DNA from: Hydractinia symbiolongicarpus
Lineage: Eukaryota; Cnidaria; Hydrozoa; Anthoathecata; Hydractiniidae
Direction: 5' to 3'
DNA length: 60,000 nucleotides
NCBI RefSeq assembly: GCF_029227915.1
Contig: NC_079881.1
Span: forward strand, 10,393,501-10,453,500
In this document: one piece after another, positions 55,301 to 60,000 of the stretch
How the letters are laid out: every line of letters begins with the position of its first letter
How positions within the stretch are numbered: position 1 is the stretch's first letter
Position numbers and translations under genes: made by a program
The notes under the pieces: generated by a model
What the model was told of the DNA's origin: nothing
Database searches by the model: none
Seen by the model: the letters and a program-made list of their open reading frames with translations, nothing else

Positions 55301-56972
55301 TTGCTACCTTATGCTACCTTAACAGGAAAACAGTTTACAGGAAAAAAAATTTGTGGAACTTATTTTTGCAATTTTGGACCCTGTTCACAAAACTAAATTA
55401 GGCAAAATACACGTGGCAAAAGTTGATCTATTGAATAAAATAAGTTTCATATTCTTTTAAAAAAAACTAGTAAAGTTTGTATTTAAACATTTCATACTTT
55501 ATGTAGTTAATCTTTAACATAAAAAAAAATCAGAAAAATTGTTAGTTGCTAGTCTGTAGCAAAATCGCAAAAATAGTTTCTGTGAAAATGTATTTTAAGT
55601 AAAATTTCTACACTTTGGGCATTCATTCTTCTCATCATTGCTCTTGTAAATATGAACTGCGTTATCTTTTATCAGCATTCAGATATTTCAAGTCATCTTT
55701 TTTCTTCAGTTTTCTCCGAGTCTTCTTCTCGAGCCTTCTCCATTTTTCTCTAAGCCTTTCTCTAAATGCAAAATGGCTTTCTCATTCGAATATTAATATT
55801 TATTCAAATATTCAATTTGTGTGATGTTTCTAAAAATAAAAAAATAAAAACCGTTAGGTAATTAGGGATAAAGATTTCCACCAGTGTAAATATTAATGTG
55901 TCATTCAGCATTACATTCTTCGCAAAACAATGTACTAGTATTGATGAAGAAGAGAGTTGTTTGCTCTGGTTAATACTAAATTGTACCAGTATTCATAAAG
56001 AAGAAAGTTGTTTGCTCTATGGTTATTGGTAAACTGTGGAGTAACAAATGCATTCATCCCTTATGTTGCTTAAAATTGTTAGTATTTTGCGGGTCTGTGC
56101 AGAGTCCTGAAAACGTCTTCAAAGAACCAAAAAAGTTATTTTTTCAATGTATTTTTTAGCCTTAAAAATTCATGTCAGTCCTGCTTTAAACGATATTTTA
56201 CAAACGCTTGGTGGTTTCACAACTGAAGAAAGAGGAGAGACATTTTTAAAGGTATTTTTACATTATAAAAACGCCATCTTTGTGTGCCTAAAAGGGACAA
56301 ATGTGATTTACACTGTTGTTTATTCATTCTATTTTTCTATCAGCCTAATGATTATTACAAAACCTACATTTCCAGCCAGGTGTTAATGTTCAAAGATTCA
56401 ATATTAAGTTGTTTTTTTCTTACCATAACATCAATTATTCCTTTTAATATTTTGAATATACTGTCTCTTTATGACCAGATTCTGATTGGACTCTCAGTAA
56501 AGAATAGTTACACAGATAACATTACTTGTGCATGTTTTTTTTTTATTTTTTTCTTAAAATTTTGAACTTATTTCTTATTAAAGAAAATTATGTGGAATTA
56601 TTTTTTAGAATTAACATTGTTCTTTAGGGTAAAGGTAATGTGATGACATACTGGCTCACACACAGTGAAGAATCACTTCGGGTAACCAAACTCAACTCTC
56701 TTGGAAGCAACCCATTTTACCAAATGAACGTTTTGCGCAACTCTCCTTCAGTACGCCGGAAATTTATAAATCAAGTGAACAATACTCCTAATAGCCACAG
56801 AGGCTCACCAATTGCTTTAGCACCTGCGTGGGAAAGAAATAATAGTTTGCGTGGCAGTTTACGAGGAAATTCAAATCATAATAGTAAAGACTACAGTAAG
56901 GAATTTGGTAAAGAGAATGGTGTTTTAAACGGGGAGTTGGAACCACTCATGATGCATAACATGATTTCATGA
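30553..56972 (+). CDS. Receptor (membrane) guanylyl cyclase, natriuretic-peptide-receptor type, 21 exons
   Basis: A single-pass plasma-membrane receptor that turns extracellular peptide binding into cGMP. The joined exons give about 1,381 residues against roughly 1,060 in vertebrate NPR-A. Order: signal peptide about 14-30; Asn/Cys-rich region with four C-x-C motifs about 50-160; ANF-type ligand-binding domain about 165-600 ([34 protein letters not shown]); cysteine insert 575-625; juxtamembrane ECGFDGSRC; membrane span about 697-720; kinase-homology domain about 760-1,040; linker helix; cyclase domain about 1,085-1,265; Asn/Ser-rich tail. The cyclase keeps both metal aspartates (FSDIVGF, IGDAY), the guanine-selecting Glu and Cys (KVETIGD, RYCLFGD) and the Asn/Arg pair (VNFASRMES), so it should be active. 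The inner ATG at 30,592 is an alternative start giving a more classical signal peptide. Introns total about 22 kb. Confidence 0.97.
31990..32395 (-). mobile_element. Degraded Helitron-like copy
   Basis: It starts near AAAATCCACTT and continues with blocks resembling the 16-kb copy (GATCAT around 32,133, GGTGTCATCATTTC, GGAAACTTACC-like, GACGTAGCGTCA). The ends are eroded. Confidence 0.4.
33851..33977. mobile_element. Rearranged tRNA-derived SINE: head forward, tail inverted
   Basis: ATGGCGTCGTAGCTTAGTCG at 33,851 is the tRNA-like head. From 33,903 the tail follows in reverse complement (AGATGTGCATACTTTACATG, then GGTATACCCTGTCTATTATT). Confidence 0.6.
35731..36810 (+). mobile_element. Degraded Helitron-like region, probably two partial copies
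   Basis: A TATATAATGACAGTAACTGTG start at about 35,736 and a second related start near 36,240, with TGATGACATCATCAAAAAAAC and AACATCAGCAAAATTTTTAA blocks. It ends near TTCAGTGGATTTTTCAAC, the eroded 3' hairpin. Confidence 0.4.
38480..39173 (+). mobile_element. Non-autonomous Helitron-like element, intact ends
   Basis: It begins A/TCTATATAATAATATGCCAG and ends with the hairpin GTGGATTTCTCCAC, then about 15 bases and CTAG/T. It is 694 bp and noncoding. The GACGTCATCA and GCTGACGTCAGCA palindromes recur inside. Confidence 0.75.
39998..40298 (+). CDS. Receptor cyclase exon 2: ANF domain
   Basis: A 301-base exon from TTATTTAG to CGAA/GTAAGT, phase 0 in and 1 out. [20 protein letters not shown] and [15 protein letters not shown] are typical ANF-receptor lobe segments. 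Confidence 0.93.
40923..41087 (+). CDS. Receptor cyclase exon 3: ANF domain
   Basis: A 165-base exon from TTTTCTAG to TTTTG/GTAATT, phase 1 to 1. [20 protein letters not shown] then [12 protein letters not shown] match the hinge region of the family. Confidence 0.92.
41120..41616. mobile_element. Long inverted-repeat (foldback) element with 16-base direct repeats
   Basis: ACTAACCTTTTTATTA flanks the element (41,120-41,135 and 41,601-41,616). Arms 41,136-41,293 and 41,414-41,572 are near-perfect inverted copies around a 120-base centre. It lies just 33 bases after the exon 3 donor. Confidence 0.7.
42293..42534 (+). CDS. Receptor cyclase exon 4: ANF domain
   Basis: A 242-base exon from TTGTTTAG to CAAAG/GTATTA, phase 1 in and 0 out. 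It encodes [17 protein letters not shown] and [18 protein letters not shown]. Confidence 0.88.
42923..43058 (+). CDS. Receptor cyclase exon 5: ANF domain
   Basis: A 136-base exon from TATTCACAG to TCAA/GTACAG, phase 0 in and 1 out. [19 protein letters not shown] and [12 protein letters not shown] match the family pattern of a helix followed by G..I...M. Confidence 0.92.
43465..43545 (+). CDS. Receptor cyclase exon 6: ANF domain
   Basis: An 81-base exon from GCATTTTAG to AAAAAC/GTAAGA, phase 1 to 1. [18 protein letters not shown] corresponds to the G.....D..GDR..... motif late in ANF domains. Confidence 0.88.
43835..43909 (+). CDS. Receptor cyclase exon 7: cysteine insert, first part
   Basis: A 75-base exon from TTTTTTCTAG to ACGTCAG/GTTTGG, phase 1 to 1. 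It encodes [15 protein letters not shown] and [10 protein letters not shown], not part of the usual ANF fold. Symmetric phase means it can be skipped without a frameshift. Confidence 0.7.
43956..44104. mobile_element. 149-bp MITE with 16-bp terminal inverted repeats
   Basis: TTTTACACTCATCAAA at 43,956-43,971 pairs perfectly with 44,089-44,104. It lies 46 bases after the exon 7 donor. No coding capacity. Confidence 0.6.
44977..45150 (+). mobile_element. RTE-like 3' end fragment
   Basis: ACCTATGTTAGCATGGAAAA and an upstream AACACAGTCTAGG match the 3' ends of the RTE copies at 25 and 28 kb. A GGTGGTGG/GATGATG-rich tail follows. Confidence 0.6.
45880..45918 (+). CDS. Receptor cyclase microexon 8 (39 bases), probable
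   Basis: Between ATATTTTGTAG and TTTCAC/GTAAGT there is a 39-base frame encoding [13 protein letters not shown], phase 1 to 1. Strong sites on both sides and matching phase make it a likely exon, constitutive or alternative. It adds a C-x-C pair to the cysteine insert. Confidence 0.55.
45919..47602. other. Receptor cyclase intron between microexon 8 and exon 9
   Basis: AT-rich and without recognisable elements apart from short CACCTTGCACCTTGCAC tandem sequence near 46,726. Confidence 0.5.
47603..47848 (+). CDS. Receptor cyclase exon 9: end of extracellular region
   Basis: A 246-base exon from TTCTTTGTAG to TTAAAGA/GTGAGT, phase 1 to 1. It ends with [13 protein letters not shown], equivalent to the membrane-proximal disulfide loop (CGFD...C) of natriuretic peptide receptors. 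Confidence 0.93.
48212..48290 (+). CDS. Receptor cyclase exon 10: transmembrane segment
   Basis: A 79-base exon from AATTTTAG to GTGAG/GTAAGA, phase 1 in and 2 out. It encodes a single span, [18 protein letters not shown] then PIVMV. Confidence 0.92.
48986..49091 (+). CDS. Receptor cyclase exon 11: juxtamembrane
   Basis: A 106-base exon from CCTTTTAG to AGTTTT/GTTAGT, phase 2 in and 0 out. [19 protein letters not shown] matches the family L.KELAS.LWRV.W.D sequence. Confidence 0.9.
49131..49189. repeat. Perfect 17-bp hairpin in receptor cyclase intron
   Basis: AAATTTCTGATGTGGGC (49,131-49,147) and its exact complement at 49,173-49,189 enclose a 25-base loop. Further imperfect pairing reaches TGGC and GCCA about eight bases outside. 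It may be a small MITE or a structured RNA. Confidence 0.6.
49269..49421 (+). CDS. Receptor cyclase exon 12: kinase-homology N-lobe
   Basis: 51 codons from ATCTTTAG to AAACAG/GTACAC, phase 0. [20 protein letters not shown] matches [20 protein letters not shown] of NPR-A, with Arg at the usual Lys position. Confidence 0.94.
49959..50063 (+). CDS. Receptor cyclase exon 13: kinase-homology domain
   Basis: 35 codons from GATTTAG to TTGCAG/GTATTA, phase 0. It encodes [18 protein letters not shown] and YGVRGSLQ, like MRDVQNEHL...FVGAC and CPRGSLQ. Confidence 0.94.
50379..50616 (+). CDS. Receptor cyclase exon 14: kinase-homology domain
   Basis: A 238-base exon from TTTTGTAG to ACCGAA/GTAAGT, phase 0 in and 1 out. 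[12 protein letters not shown] replaces the kinase HRDLK..N loop, as is usual in receptor cyclases, so the catalytic Asp is absent. VTDFGL is present. The donor lies at the base of a 12-bp hairpin. Confidence 0.95.
50618..50652 (+). promoter_or_regulatory. Hairpin at the exon 14 5' splice site
   Basis: TAAGTTTTCTTT (50,618-50,629), starting in the donor itself, pairs perfectly with AAAGAAAACTTA (50,641-50,652). The stem would mask the GTAAGT donor from U1. Confidence 0.5.
51640..51979 (-). mobile_element. RTE-like 3' fragment in receptor cyclase intron
   Basis: The minus strand encodes [20 protein letters not shown] and [19 protein letters not shown], matching RTE copy 1 at 25,100-25,340. 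The 3' end CCATGCTAGCATGG and the CATCAT tail are also shared. It is 5'-truncated, with stops. Confidence 0.8.
52416..52565 (+). CDS. Receptor cyclase exon 15: kinase-homology domain
   Basis: A 150-base exon from TTTTATAG to AAAAG/GTTAGT, phase 1 to 1. [19 protein letters not shown] and [11 protein letters not shown] match APELLRMASPPVRGSQAGD and VYSFGIILQE. Confidence 0.95.
53213..53396 (+). CDS. Receptor cyclase exon 16: end of kinase-homology domain
   Basis: A 184-base exon from CCAATTTAG to GGATT/GTGAGT, phase 1 in and 2 out. It encodes [13 protein letters not shown] and [15 protein letters not shown]. Confidence 0.95.
53482..53746 (+). CDS. Receptor cyclase exon 17: linker helix and start of cyclase domain
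   Basis: A 265-base exon from TTTTATAG to TTGCAG/GTACGT, phase 2 in and 0 out. [19 protein letters not shown] and [15 protein letters not shown] form the dimerising signalling helix. [14 protein letters not shown] supplies the first metal-binding Asp. Confidence 0.96.
54557..54625 (+). CDS. Receptor cyclase exon 18: cyclase domain
   Basis: 23 codons from TTTTTTAG to TATAAG/GTATGT, phase 0. It encodes [20 protein letters not shown]. Confidence 0.95.
54933..55206 (+). CDS. Receptor cyclase exon 19: catalytic core
   Basis: A 274-base exon from GCTTTTAG to GTGAAC/GTAAGT, phase 0 in and 1 out. [19 protein letters not shown] has the guanine-binding Glu and second metal Asp, [15 protein letters not shown] follows, PRYCLFGD has the guanine Cys, and VNFASRMES has the transition-state Asn and Arg. 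Confidence 0.97.
56160..56251 (+). CDS. Receptor cyclase exon 20: cyclase domain end
   Basis: A 92-base exon from TTTTTTAG to TTAAAG/GTATTT, phase 1 in and 0 out. It encodes [19 protein letters not shown] and ERGETFLK. Confidence 0.94.
56628..56972 (+). CDS. Receptor cyclase exon 21: last cyclase strand and C-terminal tail
   Basis: From GTTCTTTAG, phase 0, to TGA at 56,970-56,972. [12 protein letters not shown] closes the cyclase domain. About 100 Asn-, Ser- and Arg-rich residues follow and end in [11 protein letters not shown]. The tail has no recognised domain and is longer than in vertebrate natriuretic receptors. Confidence 0.95.
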   Translation, partial: GKGNVMTYWLTHSEESLRVTKLNSLGSNPFYQMNVLRNSPSVRRKFINQVNNTPNSHRGSPIALAPAWERNNSLRGSLRGNSNHNSKDYSKEFGKENGVLNGELEPLMMHNMIS

Positions 56973-59680
56973 TGTTTACGAGGTTGTATTTTTATCGATA
57001 TTGATAAAGCTGAAGGTTAATTACAAAAGGGTGGAGAATTGTAATGTTGAAGGTTATATTTCAAATAGAAAAGAATTAAAGAAGTGTTATTGAAATTGAG
57101 GAAACGATTCCTAATTCAGAAATAGCTTTTGTGAAATCATGTTTATGTGAATGTAAAATACACGATGTTAGTTGCAAGCGAATAAAATATTTATTAGTGA
57201 AAATACTCAAGAAGTAACAAAAGGACAACTTACCAATGGTTATATCAAAAGTATATACATGTCTAGTAAAAGAAACAATTTTTCAACTCTCCACATTTCT
57301 GTTTTATTGAATGTTTGTTTGCTATATTTTTATGTTTCTTGTTTATAGCTTCTTTCTTTGTAGAAAGCAGAACTTTGTTAGTGACGTTATGCAGTATAAA
57401 CTCATATTTGAAGAGTTGCGGGAGTCGCATTATTCTCATCCCTTTTGTTTATAAATCTTAGTTTAATCTCCTGGATATTTAGTATTTTATATATATATAT
57501 ATATATATAAATATATAAATGTGTATAATATGTATTTTTTTTGCACATGCAATCTTTGCAGATTAAAAAATAATGAAAAATGCTAACTAAGGGATTTTAC
57601 ACCAATTTACTGATCAAGATGGGTTTAATTACTGAGTACACAATCTTGTCTCTAATTGTATTATATTTGAACCTCTATTTGCTGCTTCCTACAACGTCAA
57701 TATGAATAATTTTTTTTATAAAACTCTCCCTGTAATGATAAACTTCGCTCGTCATCACGGCAGTCAAATTCATGTCGGTCAACCCTTAATTTCAGCCAAA
57801 GCTATAAAAATCAGGTTTTTCAACCTATCTTCACAAGAGAGGTGTTTATGTTTTTTCATCTGTGCTATAATTACCTCCATTGAACAGCTGCTTTATTTGG
57901 TCCGCAAATGTAAACGTTATGAGAGGCTTAACTGTAATTTTTTTCAACGATCTCTTCATTATGGTTAAAATTTCACTCATTTAAACGTTTAAATATTTTA
58001 TGTTGCAAGTTATTATATATAAATATTAATTTTATTTTTGATACCCAATAAATCTTGATTCATATTTTGTGTGCCAATCTTTTATGAGTCAGTTATTTAT
58101 TTATCCTATTAACTTTGACCCTTCATAGCATTCCAACTAAATGCTCTATTTTAACAAAAGAAAAGTGGTTGCAAGTTGTACCTGAATATTTTGGATAAAA
58201 ATAGTTTTAGCAAGTATAAATATATTAAGATAATTTTATTGCTGTTTCTTTTTGTTCTAAACTTGACATAATAAGTTTTTGTTGTTGTTTACACTTGTTT
58301 CAACAGGAGGAGTGGCCACACCTACAATAATAGCCTGTAAAGTCTTGAAAGTATCTGTAATGTTTTCTAATATTTCTTTGAAGAATCCTATCATCAAGTT
58401 TAAAATAAGTCATTATGAATTGCAGTCTGTTTGTTATTGTATAATAACAAATCGATGCTTAAAGAAAATTAAAAACAAAGAATTGTTTTTTATGTAAGTT
58501 TAAAAACCATTTTGTTTAAAAATAGTAGAAAGAATGTTTTATTCTTTGTTACTGACACACAAATTCTCTCTACTTTCAGTTGAGTTCTAGTTATCAAATG
58601 AAAAAGATGTCTTGAAAATTATTTAATACTTAAAAAATTAAAATACCCATGCAGGTAAAAGGTCTCGCTAGAATGTAATAAAATAAATAAGAGCAACAGA
58701 AGTGTTAAAAAATTATTGTTTTTAATGTTTGAGGTCTGATTTTTGTTTAACTTTTAGCCAAGAATGATCATTTAATTCAAAAATATATCTTATTCGTACT
58801 TTGGAGAAGAAATCTAAACAGGTGGTTGGAAAATGTAGTAAAACATTAATTTAACAGATAAGATCTGAAACAAATAGTGGGTGAAAAATAGAAAACGTGA
58901 AAATGTTTAAAAAAATAACAATATTCTGGTATAACAACAATACTTGTCCAACCTATTAATTAGTTGAGAAAAGTTACCTTTAAACAGAGAGATTCACAAC
59001 GTTACTAAAAGTGACTAAATTCGACAAAATTGATAATCACAAAATTTTTTAAACACAAATTTTAATTGCTAAACACCAAGCTATCTCTATGTCAATCAAA
59101 TATGTTCCGCTGTTTGTTTTTTAACTTTCATTTTTGTTTCTATATGTCCAAATTTCGTCCCCCCAAAAATGTCAATTTTTGCAACCGTTGCTGCCACTAT
59201 TGAACAAAGCTGGTTTGTATATATTTTTTTTGATTCGTGACATGTCACAAAAGTAGCATGTAAACTTTGTTAGGTGATGGCAAGTCCTTCCATATAATAT
59301 AATAGGATTATTACATCTCAAATTTATAAAAACCTTGACTGGATATTAGTTTTCTTTTCACAGCATCACATTAAGCATTTTTATTAAAAAACAACTTTAT
59401 GTTTATGACGTCATTGTGTGATGATTTGATATTTTAAAAATAAATTTAAATAAAAGAATATAATACCACAATATAAACATTCTATTTTTCTATACAATAT
59501 AAAAAATGTGTTTTGAGCTGTTTAATAAACAATAATTTTTGCTTTGCTGTTAAGTAATTAACCAGAATATTGACCTTGACCCTGTCACTTGTTATTAATT
59601 GTTAAGAATTAATGATAACGAGTATTTTAATGTTAACAAGTATTTTAATATTGATAAGCATAGGTAAGTTATTCTTTTAG
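56973..59680. other. Spacer between tandem receptor cyclase genes
   Basis: Contains the polyadenylation candidates, a TA run at about 57,489-57,507, and probably the promoter of the downstream copy. No convincing coding frame. Confidence 0.55.
57181..57186 (+). terminator. Candidate polyadenylation signal of the receptor cyclase
   Basis: AATAAA 209 bases after the stop codon. A second AATAAA at 58,047-58,052, followed by a T/G-rich stretch, could give a longer 3' UTR. Confidence 0.5.
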
Positions 59681-59734
59681 ATTGATATTGCTAAACTGAT
59701 GATATTAAAATGCACAGGCCAAACTGAAGGGAAA
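59681..59734 (+). promoter_or_regulatory. 5' leader of second receptor cyclase with conserved acceptor
   Basis: TTCTTTTAG/ATTGATAT (AG at 59,679-59,680) mirrors the acceptor before the first gene. Confidence 0.5.
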
Positions 59735-60000
59735 ATGTTGTTATCAACGGCTACTGTATTTTATAGAATCAGCACAATGAACCTTCTGATGTTACTTATC
59801 TTATTTTTGATTGGCCCTGTACAAACACAATTGAATCACAATGCAGATGACGATGATATATTAAAAAAAAAACATTATTCAAATGCAACTTGTGTTAAGG
59901 AAGATTACAATTCCACAATAATTATGGTAAAGAATATGACTACAAATGAAATTGTACCTACGAATGTCAGTTTAGGTCGGTATTGTCATTGTCCAAATCC
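59735..60000 (+). CDS. Second receptor guanylyl cyclase, N-terminal exon (cut by window edge)
   Basis: Start ATG at 59,735 (alternative at 59,777, equivalent to 30,592 in the first copy) and an open frame to the window end, 88 codons. NLLMLLILFLIGPVQTQ is a signal peptide. From there it follows the first gene closely: [20 protein letters not shown], then [18 protein letters not shown]. The last 60 or so bases differ at one position from 30,755-30,814, pointing to recent duplication or gene conversion. Only the N-terminal C-x-C region is visible; the rest of the receptor is inferred. Confidence 0.9.
   Translation, partial: MLLSTATVFYRISTMNLLMLLILFLIGPVQTQLNHNADDDDILKKKHYSNATCVKEDYNSTIIMVKNMTTNEIVPTNVSLGRYCHCPN

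Noticed and set aside
57702-57968. 88-codon frame downstream of the cyclase
   Set aside because: No recognisable feature and no counterpart near the paralogue; likely spacer.
1-60000. CRISPR array, prokaryotic operon or phage island
   Set aside because: No regular spaced repeats or compact co-oriented frames; the window is intron-containing animal DNA.

Overview
This window is animal nuclear DNA. It is very AT-rich and intron-rich (GT-AG introns from about 75 bases to 9 kb), it encodes a membrane receptor guanylyl cyclase of the natriuretic-peptide-receptor type (an animal family), and its introns hold CR1-like, RTE-like, Penelope-like, Helitron-like and tRNA-derived elements. A cnidarian, possibly a hydrozoan, fits the composition and repeat mix. 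That is inference; no marker in the window proves the taxon.

Left third (1-22,445, minus strand): a single gene, HEATR1/UTP10, a HEAT-repeat scaffold of the small-subunit processome. I could follow 18 coding exons from the start codon at 22,064 to the window edge. Phases agree at every junction, giving 1,673 uninterrupted codons; the C-terminal part lies off the left edge. One intron uses a GC donor. The gene is stretched by transposons. A 9.3-kb intron carries a composite of three tRNA-like stem-loop units flanked by an 11-base direct repeat, a 949-bp tandem duplication of part of that composite plus host intron, a 5'-truncated CR1/Jockey-type reverse transcriptase inserted into the duplicate, and a Helitron. 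Other introns hold a Penelope-like fragment with a 13-base target duplication and a displaced copy of the start of exon 4.

Middle (22,446-30,479): a divergent intergenic region between the two genes, made largely of repeats. It has two RTE-like retrotransposons head to head, one split by a tRNA-derived SINE with a 7-base target duplication, plus further SINE remnants and palindromes.

Right half (30,480-57,190, plus strand): a receptor guanylyl cyclase. I resolve 21 coding exons (20 firm, one 39-base microexon probable) encoding about 1,381 residues: signal peptide, an unusual N-terminal region with four C-x-C motifs, ANF-type ligand-binding domain, a cysteine-rich insert, one membrane span, a pseudokinase (kinase-homology) domain, a coiled-coil linker, an apparently active cyclase domain and an Asn/Ser-rich tail. 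Its first intron is 8.6 kb and contains Helitron-like elements. About 2.8 kb downstream of its stop codon, at 59,735, a second very similar receptor gene begins and runs off the right edge, so the locus is a tandem array of receptor cyclases.

No prokaryotic operon, CRISPR array, rRNA or credible functional tRNA was seen. All exon boundaries were read by eye from splice consensus, phase continuity and family similarity, without transcript data.
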